Below, piece by piece: positions 23,447-31,621 of a stretch of 38,373 nucleotides of DNA. Under the pieces are notes generated by a model. It saw only the letters and a list, made by a program, of their open reading frames with translations, was not told where the DNA came from and searched no databases. The stretch is taken from contig JBAZQU010000011.1 of NCBI GenBank assembly GCA_041645035.1, forward strand, positions 1 through 38,373. The letters run 5' to 3'. The position numbers and the translations under genes were made by a program. This DNA is from 2-02-FULL-48-14 sp041645035. GTDB lineage: Bacteria; Patescibacteriota; Gracilibacteria; UBA1369; 2-02-FULL-48-14. Position 1 is the stretch's first letter; each line of letters begins with the position of its first letter.

Positions 23447-24310
23447 ATGGCACGACTTAACCCCCTCGAACAGACTTTCCATCAGCAATTTTCTGAATAT
23501 GGGCGTAACGCAAAAAAATGGGCGCGAAAATGCGTTTTATTATTACCCGAAATCGAACGGCGCCAGATTTGGCGAAAGAAAAAATTCTCCAGTATTTATG
23601 AATATGCGGCGAAATTGGCGGGAATGAACCATGCTACGGTGGATGAGGCCCTGCGAGTGCTTCACAAGTTGGAAGATATGCCGCTTCTAAAAAAGGTGTT
23701 GGAGGAAAAGGGTCTTCAAAGGGTGCGTCCGGTTGTGTCGATTGCAAGCCCTGAGACAGAGAGTTTTTGGGCGAAGAAAGCTCTAACTATGAGCAAAAAT
23801 GCTCTTGAAACTTATGTACACGATTACAGGTTGGAGTTTCTCCCTAGGGAGGGGACTCAATCCGTAAAACTCACCATAGACTTGAGTCCGAAAGTTCTGG
23901 CTTGTTTGGAAAAAATGAGGGGCGAGAGGTCTTGGGACGATCTGATGATTCAACTGTTGGATCCGATGGATTCGGTTGAAAAGCCTGAGGTGGTTCATGG
24001 CGAATCGCGATATATTCCTAAAAAGATTGAAGATTATGCTTGGGGGAAGATGGGTGGCCTGTGTGCGCATCCAGACTGCATGCGGGTGGCCACTTCCTTG
24101 CATCATACCCAGCGTTTTGCTCTGGAAAGAGTGCACGACCCCGCTCGGTTGCAACCACTTTGCACGGCACATGAGCGCATTGCCCATAAAGGTCTGATTG
24201 AAAATGAAGAAGAGTCACCAGAGAAGTGGCGCATTCGCAAAGAGCCGGATAAGAACGATCCAAAATTTTATGTTGATACTCTCGTGAGCCTTTATCGACA
24301 AAGTGGGTGA
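23447..24310 (+). CDS. HNH-motif protein of a CPR-typical family
   Basis: From the ATG at 23447 (downstream of the promoter; an upstream in-frame ATG at 23291 precedes it) the protein has 287 residues. The N-terminal half has a helix-turn-helix-like stretch (KKFSSIYEYAAKLAGMNHAT, VDEALRVLHKLEDMPLL) and the segment IASPETESFWAKKA, TMSKNALETYVHDYR, which I associate with a family frequent in CPR genomes. The C-terminal part has the HNH/zinc pattern C-A-H-P-D-C, LHHTQRF and LQPLCTAHERIAH, with probable catalytic histidines. The start context has no Shine-Dalgarno. It may be a DNA-binding nuclease or regulator; the substrate is unknown. Confidence 0.75.
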   Translation: MARLNPLEQTFHQQFSEYGRNAKKWARKCVLLLPEIERRQIWRKKKFSSIYEYAAKLAGMNHATVDEALRVLHKLEDMPLLKKVLEEKGLQRVRPVVSIASPETESFWAKKALTMSKNALETYVHDYRLEFLPREGTQSVKLTIDLSPKVLACLEKMRGERSWDDLMIQLLDPMDSVEKPEVVHGESRYIPKKIEDYAWGKMGGLCAHPDCMRVATSLHHTQRFALERVHDPARLQPLCTAHERIAHKGLIENEEESPEKWRIRKEPDKNDPKFYVDTLVSLYRQSG

Positions 24311-24335
24311 GGAAGCGGCTTAGGGGGGGCAGTAT

Positions 24336-25385
24336 CTACTTGGAAAAATACGTGCTGGAATTGCCAGTTTGGTCCAGTTTATCGGCGCGGAGCTTCTCTA
24401 CAATTTCATTCAGGATACAGCGTGCCTCCTCGAGAGTGGAAATCTGGACGACTTGAGCGCGGTAGGCGCTGGCACCGTTGAAGCCGCGAAGAAGTTGGAC
24501 GAAATGTTTGCGCATTTCTTTCATACCGCGCTCTTCCCCTTTGGATTCCACGCAAAGTTCTGCATGGCGGAGATACGTGGACACTTTTTCTTCGAAAGTG
24601 CTTGGTGGGGAATAAGATTCGCCATAAAAAGCAGCGGCGATTTCGGCCATGAGCCAAGGATTTCCCATAGTTCCGCGGCCCACCATTACGCCGTCCAACG
24701 TAATGCCAGCGCAGGGTGAGCCAGGGGGAGCTGTGAGTTTTTCCACGGCGTCGGCCGCGCTGCGAATGTCACCGTTCCCGATAACCGGAATACTTACAGC
24801 ACGTTTCACCTCGTAAATGGGTTCCCAGTCGGCGCGGCCCGTGTACATTTGTTTGGCCGTGCGTCCGTGAATACTCAAAAGCTGTGCGCCTGCACTTTCC
24901 ATGTCTTTACAGAACTGAATAAACCAGGGGAGGTCGAGTTTATCGGCACCGATGCGCGTTTTCACAGATACCGGGAGTTTGGTAGCTTTGGCCACGGCCT
25001 CCATGAGTTCCGCGGCACGGCCGGGATTTTTCAGCAAGGCGCAACCGTGATCGCTGCTCAGCACTTTTCTGGAAGGACAGCCCATATTAATATCAATTGC
25101 ATCAATACCCATTGCCTCAATTCGTTTGGCGGCTTCGGCAAAATGTAGCGGTTTTTTTCCAAAAATTTGCGCCACCAGCGGGCGTTCTTCATTCGGGTTA
25201 AAATCCAGCTGCTTCAAGGTCATTTTGCTGTCATAAAAAATGCCGTCCGCGCTGGTGAACTCGGTAAAACAAATCACCCGCGGCTCGATCCCCTTAATGA
25301 GCTGGCGGTAAGCGGTGTCCGTGTAGCCGGACATGGGAGCAAGCGCAAGTATCGGGCGCTTCGCGCCCTTCCAGGAAAAAATCAT
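24336..25385 (-). CDS. dusB: tRNA-dihydrouridine synthase
   Basis: Dus enzymes reduce specific uridines in tRNA with FMN and NADPH. The 349-residue protein shows LAPMSGYTDTAYRQ, NMGCPSRKVLSSDHGCALL (active-site Cys), VSVKTRIG, SIHGRTAKQMYTGRADW, PVIGNGDI and GVMVGRGTMGNPW: a complete TIM-barrel FMN site. The chosen ATG at 25385 begins MIFSWKGAKRPILALAPMSG; the longer frame from 25451 would read through an interspersed repeat. dusB versus other Dus subfamilies is by overall similarity only. Confidence 0.92.
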   Translation of the reverse strand: MIFSWKGAKRPILALAPMSGYTDTAYRQLIKGIEPRVICFTEFTSADGIFYDSKMTLKQLDFNPNEERPLVAQIFGKKPLHFAEAAKRIEAMGIDAIDINMGCPSRKVLSSDHGCALLKNPGRAAELMEAVAKATKLPVSVKTRIGADKLDLPWFIQFCKDMESAGAQLLSIHGRTAKQMYTGRADWEPIYEVKRAVSIPVIGNGDIRSAADAVEKLTAPPGSPCAGITLDGVMVGRGTMGNPWLMAEIAAAFYGESYSPPSTFEEKVSTYLRHAELCVESKGEERGMKEMRKHFVQLLRGFNGASAYRAQVVQISTLEEARCILNEIVEKLRADKLDQTGNSSTYFSK

Positions 25386-25397
25386 CTTAGTATTGTT

Positions 25398-25450
25398 GTG
25401 GCCGCCGGCCACCTTATCGCTTAGGCCGTAGGCACTCGCCTCGGCTCGCA
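25398..25450. repeat. Interspersed GTGGCC-hairpin repeat, copy A
   Basis: GTGGCC-GCC-GGCCAC is followed by CTTATCGCTTAGGCCGTAGG and CACTCGCCTCGGCTCGCA. The 53-bp unit matches 31315-31366 in 49 or so positions and lies upstream of dusB. Read on the minus strand it is open and would add RAEASAYGLSDKVAGGH to the next protein. Confidence 0.8.
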
Positions 25451-25466
25451 TCCGCTTCGCTACTGC

Positions 25467-26351
25467 TTAATTATTGGGGTTCACTTTAGGTTCACTGTCG
25501 CTATTTTTATCGTCGCTTGGTCCTTTTCCTCCCTTTGTAACTTCGTCTTCATCGCCCCCGATAAAGGTCACATTCACCTCTTCGTACTCGCGGTAATTAG
25601 GATAGTTTTTTATGGTTGCGCCTTGAGCCCACGGAGTTCCGAAGCCGGCATTGTCTTCAAAAAGTGCTGACAAAATATAAACGGAATTTTTGCCTCCGAT
25701 TCCATCATAAATTGCGTAGATATAACCAAACGCTTGCCCGGCCTTGTCGATTTCACCTTGGCGAGGATCAGAAGGAATTTCCCCGATAATGTCGCTTTGG
25801 ACCAATACACTTTCCACTTGTGAGAGGGAAGGATAGACTCCGTTTTCTTGCTTATAAGTTTCCAACACTTTGGTCATTTTCTCCATATCTTCTACGCGCT
25901 GATCGTTTTCTTCAAGATAAGTAAGCTCCTCAGAGGACCCTCCGTCTGTCAGATTATTGTCGATAATTTCCGTACGTTCGCGATTGGCCAACCACCAAAT
26001 AACACTACCTCCGATGAGAACCACCGCAATAGCCGGGATCAACATAGCCAAAAAGAGTTTTCGCTTTTCGCTATTTTCGTCCTCTTCCTCCGGCAAAAAC
26101 ACTTCGGATTCATTAGGTTCAGGCTCTTTGGGCTCCACTGCGGGAGCTTCTTGAAGTTTCTCTTCCTTCGTTAGCTCCGAATGGCGGCGCTCTTCGGCTT
26201 GGCGCATTAAAGAAAGGGCCCGAACATTACCGGGTTCCAGCTGCAAAATTTCCTGACAACCTTGAATGACTTTGTCGTATTCGCTTGCGTTGAGCCACGA
26301 TTGAACTTGATTCAAGGCCTGTGAGACGCTCATTTCATTACTGTTTTCCAT
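25467..26351 (-). CDS. TPR-like membrane protein with GspG-type C-terminal domain
   Basis: From ATG 26351 (22 bases after the upstream stop) the protein has 294 residues. It begins with a TPR-like pair of helices (about 1-60, ALNQVQSWLNASEYDKVIQG, LEPGNVRALSLMRQAEE), continues with an acidic Glu/Pro-rich linker, a TM helix (about 100-122, LFLAMLIPAIAVVLIGGSVI) and an extracytoplasmic domain: RVEDMEKMTKVLETYKQENG, VYPSLSQVES, IPSDPRQGE, resembling the globular part of major pseudopilins (GspG). It ends in a charged low-complexity tail. I infer an envelope protein; there is no prepilin signal, so it is not itself a pilin. Confidence 0.65.
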   Translation of the reverse strand: MENSNEMSVSQALNQVQSWLNASEYDKVIQGCQEILQLEPGNVRALSLMRQAEERRHSELTKEEKLQEAPAVEPKEPEPNESEVFLPEEEDENSEKRKLFLAMLIPAIAVVLIGGSVIWWLANRERTEIIDNNLTDGGSSEELTYLEENDQRVEDMEKMTKVLETYKQENGVYPSLSQVESVLVQSDIIGEIPSDPRQGEIDKAGQAFGYIYAIYDGIGGKNSVYILSALFEDNAGFGTPWAQGATIKNYPNYREYEEVNVTFIGGDEDEVTKGGKGPSDDKNSDSEPKVNPNN

Positions 26352-26373
26352 ATAGATTTGGATGTGGGCTTGG

Positions 26374-26934
26374 TTAAAAACTTTCTTCGGCATTATACGC
26401 TCCGCCTCCTACGCTGGGAATCACCGCTTCAATAGTGCCCCACATGGATTCGCGGTCTTTGGGGACCAGCAATACCACTTCGTCACCGGTATTTCCTTTG
26501 TAATAGGTTACGGAAGCGAGCAAAACTCGGTAAGATTTTCCATTAGCCACCACTTTGAATTGACCGTCTTCCTTGAGTAAGGTGCCCTTTACCGATTCGC
26601 GCTCGATGGGAGCGATTTGTTTATACACAAAACTGCCGTTGGGCATGATAGTGAGCTTGAGGCGATCGCCTTCCACCAGTTTGGATTTGCTGGCGTAGTT
26701 GGCGGGCACGGGAAAAATCTTTTCATTCGGACCAATCATATTCTGGCCATCAAAAGCTCCTTCGACGATCTGGGTTTCTCCTTGCTCGTAGGCTTTTGCG
26801 TCATCCGCTCTGACATGAGAAGGACTGAAGCATTCCACACCCTCCACGCCCAATAGTTCACGGGCGGATCGCAAAGAAGCTTCGGCAGCTTCAATGAGTC
26901 GGAGAATCTTGGAAATTTGTTGAGGGTCAGCCAT
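26374..26934 (-). CDS. Conserved hypothetical protein (CPR-type), 186 aa
   Basis: I recognise the central block (VEGAFDGQNMIGPNEKIFPV, PANYASKSKLVEGDRLKLTI, then SFVYKQIAPI) as a conserved pattern of uncharacterised proteins in CPR genomes; no function is known. The N-terminus (about 5-28) is helical, possibly a coiled-coil. The C-terminal half (RVLLASVTYYKGNTGDEVVL) is predicted beta-rich and could be an OB- or TRAM-like nucleic-acid-binding fold; that is speculation. It lies between the FtsQ-like gene (11 bp) and the TPR/GspG-like gene, in one transcription unit. Confidence 0.65.
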   Translation of the reverse strand: MADPQQISKILRLIEAAEASLRSARELLGVEGVECFSPSHVRADDAKAYEQGETQIVEGAFDGQNMIGPNEKIFPVPANYASKSKLVEGDRLKLTIMPNGSFVYKQIAPIERESVKGTLLKEDGQFKVVANGKSYRVLLASVTYYKGNTGDEVVLLVPKDRESMWGTIEAVIPSVGGGAYNAEESF

Positions 26935-26945
26935 AGTTTGTGTGT

Positions 26946-27941
26946 TTATTCTACCAGCTTATATATTACTTTTTCGCCATTTTGTCCAGAAATTCTTAAA
27001 TCGATATATTCAATGGGGGCTGCGTAAATATCGATTTCCGTCAGTGCTTTTTTGAGTTTGGCCAGCTGAACAGTTACGTCCTGAGTCAGATCAATCCAGA
27101 CGGAAAAATAACGTTCTGTGTAGAGATGCAGTTCCCGCGCTCGTTTCAAATAACGGATTTCGAGCACTTCCATATCGAATTTTCCTTCAAAATTCTCCGC
27201 AGTGTCCAGCAGAGTGGCGAGCACCTCCTCGGGGATGAGTTCTTCATTTATCTGGTCCGGCATGGTATCGGGTTCGGTTTCTGCCACGACCCCTTCTTCA
27301 GTTGGTGCAGCCTCAGTTGGCGTGGCTTCAACGGGGATATCCATATCGGTCCCGGTTACATCCATAACGATGAGTGGCAAATTTTCCAAGTTGTTTCCAA
27401 TGCTGGCGATGAAACCGCGCTCGTTGATCACAAAATATTGATTCGTGCCGTTTTCAAACTCCATGCGCACGTTAGCCACGGGCGGATAGGTTTCCAGTGT
27501 AACTTGAATGGTGTGGAAAAAATTCCGACTTATATCCAGCGTTTTTAAATAGGCGTAGCCTTTTAACAGGTCTGTTTCTTGGATTGAAACATTAAAAAGC
27601 AGCAAATTATCACCTAAATATTCCTGAAGGGTTTCTTTGATGGCGGTCTGCTCCTGGATGGTGTCAGCCTCACCCTGCACTTCGATATTGCGAATTTCGA
27701 AAAGAGAAGTGAAAAAAAGACCATATAGTGCACCCAACAATACGGCCACACCCAGGAGAATCTTCAAATACCAAAAAAAACGTCCGGTTTTTTCATTGCG
27801 GCGGCGGCTCATGCGGTCATTTTCAATGTGGCTGACTTTGGGTACAAAAGGTTTGCGACTCGAAAGGCGCGCGCTTTTGTAACTAGTAAAGCTTGTGTGG
27901 CTTGTGCGGCGTTTTCGTTTAAAAACCGAAAAGAGACCCAT
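26946..27941 (-). CDS. FtsQ/DivIB-like POTRA-domain cell-division protein
   Basis: FtsQ/DivIB is a bitopic divisome protein. From ATG 27941 (331 residues; the longer frame overlaps a real small gene) there is a basic cytoplasmic N-terminus (about 1-70, Arg/Lys/Ser-rich), one TM helix (about 72-95, YLKILLGVAVLLGALYGLFF) and a POTRA domain: FEIRNIEVQGEA, LQEYLGDNLLLFNVS, LKTLDISRNFFHTIQVTLET, YPPVANVR. The C-terminal domain is split by a Thr/Glu/Pro-rich insert (about 215-245, EATPTEAAPTEEGVVAETEP) not usual in FtsQ. No mur or ftsA/ftsZ genes adjoin it, unlike the classical dcw cluster. Confidence 0.75.
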   Translation of the reverse strand: MGLFSVFKRKRRTSHTSFTSYKSARLSSRKPFVPKVSHIENDRMSRRRNEKTGRFFWYLKILLGVAVLLGALYGLFFTSLFEIRNIEVQGEADTIQEQTAIKETLQEYLGDNLLLFNVSIQETDLLKGYAYLKTLDISRNFFHTIQVTLETYPPVANVRMEFENGTNQYFVINERGFIASIGNNLENLPLIVMDVTGTDMDIPVEATPTEAAPTEEGVVAETEPDTMPDQINEELIPEEVLATLLDTAENFEGKFDMEVLEIRYLKRARELHLYTERYFSVWIDLTQDVTVQLAKLKKALTEIDIYAAPIEYIDLRISGQNGEKVIYKLVE

Positions 27942-27954
27942 AAATGGGGCGTGA

Positions 27955-28110
27955 TTAGTTACCCTTAGCCAGGGCGTCTCGCATAGCGTTCTGGCGAGCT
28001 TCCGCACGGGGGCGGGCCTTCGCTTTATTCTTACGCTTCCACTGCTTGGACTTGGGCCGAGTTGCGTTGGCCGTCGTCAATCCGTGTTGTAAACCGTGTT
28101 TGTTGACCAT
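27955..28110 (-). CDS. 51-residue basic protein
   Basis: This small gene encodes 51 residues beginning MVNKHGLQHGLTTANATRPK, with about a third Lys/Arg/His and a middle KQWKRKNKAKARPRAEAR. Support for it being real: its own strong promoter with correct spacing, a start 11-12 bases after the predicted transcription start, and a stop 13 bases before the FtsQ-like ATG. The composition suggests an RNA- or DNA-binding peptide, perhaps ribosome-associated. I do not recognise a family. Confidence 0.7.
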   Translation of the reverse strand: MVNKHGLQHGLTTANATRPKSKQWKRKNKAKARPRAEARQNAMRDALAKGN

Positions 28111-28128
28111 AAGTATTTGAGCCAGGTG

Positions 28129-28157
28129 ATTGTAGGGGGATTACCTGTTGTCGTCAA
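28129..28157 (-). promoter_or_regulatory. Promoter of the 51-aa protein / FtsQ-like operon
   Basis: On the minus strand TTGACG (28157-28152), exactly 17 bp, and TACAAT (28134-28129). The predicted start is about 28122. Confidence 0.8.
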
Positions 28158-28168
28158 TACTTGATTTG

Positions 28169-28206
28169 AAAGAGACCCCACCGTGGAGCGAAGGATCTCT
28201 TTTTAT
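28169..28206. terminator. Terminator-like hairpin between nrdJ and the 51-aa gene
   Basis: AAAGAGA and TCTCTTT pair around a partly self-complementary 20-nt interior (CCACCGTGG), with a U-run on the plus strand and A-rich sequence before it on the minus strand. Most probably it ends nrdJ transcription. Confidence 0.5.
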
Positions 28207-28241
28207 AATTGGAGTAAGGGTGCTTTGCGATTTGACTGGGC

Positions 28242-28274
28242 TTCGCCCAGGGTTCGCCCAGGATTCGCCCAGGA
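28242..28274. repeat. Three tandem 11-bp repeats abutting the nrdJ stop codon
   Basis: TTCGCCCAGGG, TTCGCCCAGGA and TTCGCCCAGGA follow each other without gap and end exactly at the stop codon (28275-28277). With the preceding CTGGG they can also form CTGGGC-TTC-GCCCAG hairpins, so they may act in termination. Confidence 0.85.
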
Positions 28275-31200
28275 CTAGGAGCACCCCATGCTGTTTCCGC
28301 AGTTCAGACATTTGTAGCAGGTGGCGTTGCGGACGGTCACGTGGCCACAGGTACTGCAGAGAGGGGCGTCGCCCATCATACTTTTAAGACCTTGGTTGAG
28401 TGCGTCGTGGGAGGCGACTACGCCCGCCGCCATGTCATCCGCCTCTTTCGTTTCTTCTTCAGCCACTTTCGCTTCCTTTTGGATGGCTTCGGTGATTTTC
28501 CCCTTCAGGGTGTTTTCCATGAATTGGGTGGACTTGGGCTCCACATGCACAAAATCGGTGCGGCCGAGGTATTCCATGCCCAGTACGCGGAAGATAAAGT
28601 CCACAATGGAAGTACAGGTTCGAATATTGGGGTGAGTGGTGAATCCGCTTGGGTCGAAACGAGTGAAGGTAAAGGAATCCACGTATTTTTCCAAAGGCAC
28701 ACCATATTGCAAACCGATGGAAATGGCTACCGCGAAACAGTTGAGCAAACTGCGGTAAGAAGCACCTTCTTTGAAAGTATCGATGAAGAGTTCGCCGAGT
28801 TTACCATCCTCGTATTCACCGGTGCGAAGATACATTTTTTGTCCGGCCACGGCGGCTTCCACTGTGATTCCATGACGTTTGGTAGGCAAGGACACTTTGG
28901 ATCCGCGAAGAATGGCGCCTTCGGGCACTGCGGCGTTAGCTGCAGTTGTTCCTGTTTCTTTATCTTTCTTGCTTGATAGCGGTTGAGAGTACTTGCTGCC
29001 GTCACGATACAAAGCGATGGCCTTGAGCCCCAATTTCCAAGATTGCATATAAATGTTTTGGATTTCTTCCACAGTGGCTTCATGGGGAATGTTTACCGTT
29101 TTTGAAATGGCTCCGGAAAGGAAGGGCTGTACGGCGGCCATCATTTTTACATGACCAAGTGGCGCAATATAGCGCGTTCCCTTCCCGCACTTGTTCGCGC
29201 AGTCGAAAATGGCGAAGTGTTCTTCTTTAAGTCCGGGTGCACCCTCGAGCGTTTCAGCGGCCTCTTTTTGATTTGCACTATCATGCGTGGCCTCCGGCGA
29301 GCGTCCCATCACATAATCCACAATTTCTTTGATCTGGTCTTCGTTGTAACCGATGCGTTGTAAAATGTCGGGAATGGATTTATTGATAATTTTGAAATGC
29401 CCTCCTCCGGCGAGTTTTTTCCATTTCATAATGGAGAATTCAGGCTCTACTCCGGTGGTATCACAATCCATGAGGAGACCGATGGTTCCGGTAGGTGCCA
29501 GCACGGTGACTTGCGCATTGCGATATCCATTTTTTTCTCCAAGTTCCACCATGAGGTCGGCGTCTTCACAAGCGGCTTCGTAGAGTGTGGTTCCGGCAAG
29601 GTTTTTATCAATCTCGTGGGCGGCTTTTTGGTGTTTACCCATAACACGAAGCATGGCTTTGCGGTTCTTTTCGTAGCCGGCGAAGCTTCCCACGGCTTTA
29701 GAAAGTTTGGCTGAAGTAACAAATGCATGGCAGTGCATAATGGCGGTGAGGGCGGCGGCAATGGCGCGTCCTTTGTCGCTGTCGTAAGGGACGCCGAGCA
29801 TCATGAGTAAAGTTCCAAGGTTCGCGTAGCCGAGTCCCAGCGGACGGTAGTCATGGCTGTTTTGCGCGATGTTTGCAGTGGGATAAGAGGAAAGGTCTAT
29901 CAAAATTTCTTGAGCGATAAGGAAAATTTCCACGGCGTGACGGTAGGCCGCAACGTCGAAACTGCCATCGTCATTGAGGAATTTCACGAGGTTCAGAGAA
30001 GCAAGGTTGCAAGCCGAGTCGTCGAGGAACATATATTCGGAGCAAGGGTTGCTTCCGTTAATACGTCCGGTAACGGGGCAGGTGTGCCAATCATTAATAG
30101 TGGTGTCGAATTGAAGTCCGGGATCGGCACAGCTCCAAGCCGCCGCGCAGATTTCTTCAAAAAGTGCTTGAGCATCAATTTCTTCGTACTTACGTCTATC
30201 GGTGCGGAAGCGAGTCCAGAATTTATTTTTCCGTTCAACTGCCTCCATAAATTCATCCATTACACGTACGGAGTTGTTGGAGTTTTGTCCGGACACAGTG
30301 TGGTAAGCCTCTCCGCGCCAGTCTCCGGAGTATCCGGCATCCATCAGCGCCTTGGCTTTCTTTTCGGATTCCACTTTCCAATTCACAAAATCGCGAATTT
30401 CGGGATGATCCACGTCCAGCACCACCATTTTGGCGGCACGACGAGTGGTTCCTCCGGATTTAATAGCTCCGGCTCCACGATCGAGCACTTCCAGGAAAGA
30501 CATAAGTCCTGAAGAAACACCTCCGCCGGAAAGGATTTCGTATTTGGAACGAATGGCTGAGAAATTGGAACCCGTTCCGGATCCATATTTAAAAAGTTTA
30601 GCTTCATTTTTAGCAAGTTCGAAAATGCCCATAAGCGAGTCATCCACTTTTTGAATGAAGCAAGCGCTGCATTGAGGACGGGCGTAAGCATTATCGATTT
30701 CAATAATTTTAGCCGCTGCAAAATCCCATGCGTAATTGCCGGCGTCTCCAACCACTCCATATTCGTGATACAGGCCACAGTTGAACCAAACGGGAGAGTT
30801 GAAAGCTCCACGCTGCGTGATGCACATGAATTTGAGTTCTTGTTCAAAAGCGTCGGCATCTTCTTTACTGGCAAAATAACCGCGCTGTTCTCCAAAAGTA
30901 CGAATGGTGTGAGAGACACGATGTATGGTTTGTTTGGCACTGGTTTCACTGCCGGCGGTACCGTCCACGCCCCTTTTGCGGAAATATTTTTGAGCTAAAA
31001 TGTCGGTTGCAAGTTGAGACCAAGTCTTAGGTACTTCCACATTTTTCATTTCAAAAACCACTTTTCCATCGGGTTCGGTGATAAGACTCTCGCGGATTTC
31101 AAATTCGATCATACTGAACGCATCGAGGCCGGCTTGCGTGAAGCGGCGCTTGATAGTCAGGGCCTTTCCGACTGGTTTTGGGGCAGACTGGGCTTTGCCC

Positions 31201-31280
31201 AAAATGGGACGCTCCTTGTTGCTTAGCAAATCCTTCGGATTCGCTTGAATGGGGTCAGGAAGAGTGATCGATTGAGCCAT
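28275..31280 (-). CDS. nrdJ: Adenosylcobalamin-dependent (class II) ribonucleotide reductase
   Basis: Class II RNR makes dNTPs using a cobalamin-derived radical and needs no oxygen-dependent small subunit. The 1001-residue protein (start at ATG 31280; the longer frame from 31439 translates an interspersed repeat) has GAFNSPVWFNCGL, the sensing segment CSACFIQ, SGGGVSSGLMSFLEVLDRGA, NPCSEYMFLDDSACNLASLN (active-site Cys and Glu), TGTIGLLMDCDTTGVEPEFS and a C-terminal Cys-rich tail (CSTCGHVTVRNATCYKC, CGNSMGCS) of the NrdJ zinc/redox type. An insertion of a few dozen acidic residues precedes the tail. No class I or III RNR gene is in the window. The cell would need salvaged B12. Confidence 0.93.
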   Translation of the reverse strand: MAQSITLPDPIQANPKDLLSNKERPILGKAQSAPKPVGKALTIKRRFTQAGLDAFSMIEFEIRESLITEPDGKVVFEMKNVEVPKTWSQLATDILAQKYFRKRGVDGTAGSETSAKQTIHRVSHTIRTFGEQRGYFASKEDADAFEQELKFMCITQRGAFNSPVWFNCGLYHEYGVVGDAGNYAWDFAAAKIIEIDNAYARPQCSACFIQKVDDSLMGIFELAKNEAKLFKYGSGTGSNFSAIRSKYEILSGGGVSSGLMSFLEVLDRGAGAIKSGGTTRRAAKMVVLDVDHPEIRDFVNWKVESEKKAKALMDAGYSGDWRGEAYHTVSGQNSNNSVRVMDEFMEAVERKNKFWTRFRTDRRKYEEIDAQALFEEICAAAWSCADPGLQFDTTINDWHTCPVTGRINGSNPCSEYMFLDDSACNLASLNLVKFLNDDGSFDVAAYRHAVEIFLIAQEILIDLSSYPTANIAQNSHDYRPLGLGYANLGTLLMMLGVPYDSDKGRAIAAALTAIMHCHAFVTSAKLSKAVGSFAGYEKNRKAMLRVMGKHQKAAHEIDKNLAGTTLYEAACEDADLMVELGEKNGYRNAQVTVLAPTGTIGLLMDCDTTGVEPEFSIMKWKKLAGGGHFKIINKSIPDILQRIGYNEDQIKEIVDYVMGRSPEATHDSANQKEAAETLEGAPGLKEEHFAIFDCANKCGKGTRYIAPLGHVKMMAAVQPFLSGAISKTVNIPHEATVEEIQNIYMQSWKLGLKAIALYRDGSKYSQPLSSKKDKETGTTAANAAVPEGAILRGSKVSLPTKRHGITVEAAVAGQKMYLRTGEYEDGKLGELFIDTFKEGASYRSLLNCFAVAISIGLQYGVPLEKYVDSFTFTRFDPSGFTTHPNIRTCTSIVDFIFRVLGMEYLGRTDFVHVEPKSTQFMENTLKGKITEAIQKEAKVAEEETKEADDMAAGVVASHDALNQGLKSMMGDAPLCSTCGHVTVRNATCYKCLNCGNSMGCS

Positions 31281-31621
31281 ACAGCGTGGAGTAAGGGTGA
31301 GGAATAAAGTTGGTGTGGCCGTGGCCACCTTATTGCTTAGGCCGTAGGCACTCGCCTCTGCTCGCAAACCCTTTGGGTCCGCTTTATCGTAGCAAAACCC
31401 CAAGCCAGATATAGTGGGATCTTTCTGCGGGAGACACAAGATATAGGGGATTTGTGCCAGGTGTGCCCCAAGATACGGGATTTCTTTGAGGGGGTCAAAG
31501 CCATTTGCGGAAGTTCCATTTGACGAACGGCAGTAAACTTTTCACTGTGATAGAGTCATGCTTTGAGGCGTGTTCTATGCAAGGTTTGGAGGCGTCGTTT
31601 GGTTGGATGTCAATTGCACTT
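31281..31621. other. Intergenic stretch upstream of nrdJ
   Basis: This 341-bp stretch holds the nrdJ leader, repeat copy B and about 250 bp without a convincing gene. On the minus strand a frame containing NGFDPLKEIPYLGAHLAQIP runs into the nrdJ upstream extension and looks vaguely coding, but it has no start or family match; I treat it as non-coding. No clear promoter for nrdJ is visible. Confidence 0.5.
31315..31366. repeat. Interspersed GTGGCC-hairpin repeat, copy B
   Basis: GTGGCC-GTGGCCAC, then CTTATTGCTTAGGCCGTAGG and CACTCGCCTCTGCTCGCA; nearly identical to 25398-25450. It lies in the leader of nrdJ in the same orientation relative to its gene as copy A has to dusB. Confidence 0.8.

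Noticed and set aside
25386..25451. N-terminal extension of the dusB product (MRAEASAYGLSDKV)
   Set aside because: It is translated from an interspersed repeat also found before nrdJ; the Dus fold begins at the ATG 25385.
28211..31299. 12-bp direct repeat GGAGTAAGGGTG on both sides of nrdJ
   Set aside because: It is short, and the copies lie at different distances from functional sites; chance is sufficient without more copies.
31281..31439. N-terminal extension of the nrdJ product
   Set aside because: It contains the same repeat and the RNR domain begins after ATG 31280.
31440..31519. Apparent coding stretch on the minus strand containing FDPLKEIPYLGAHL
   Set aside because: No start codon or recognised family, and it runs directly into the repeat. 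It may be a fossil, but the evidence is too thin to call.
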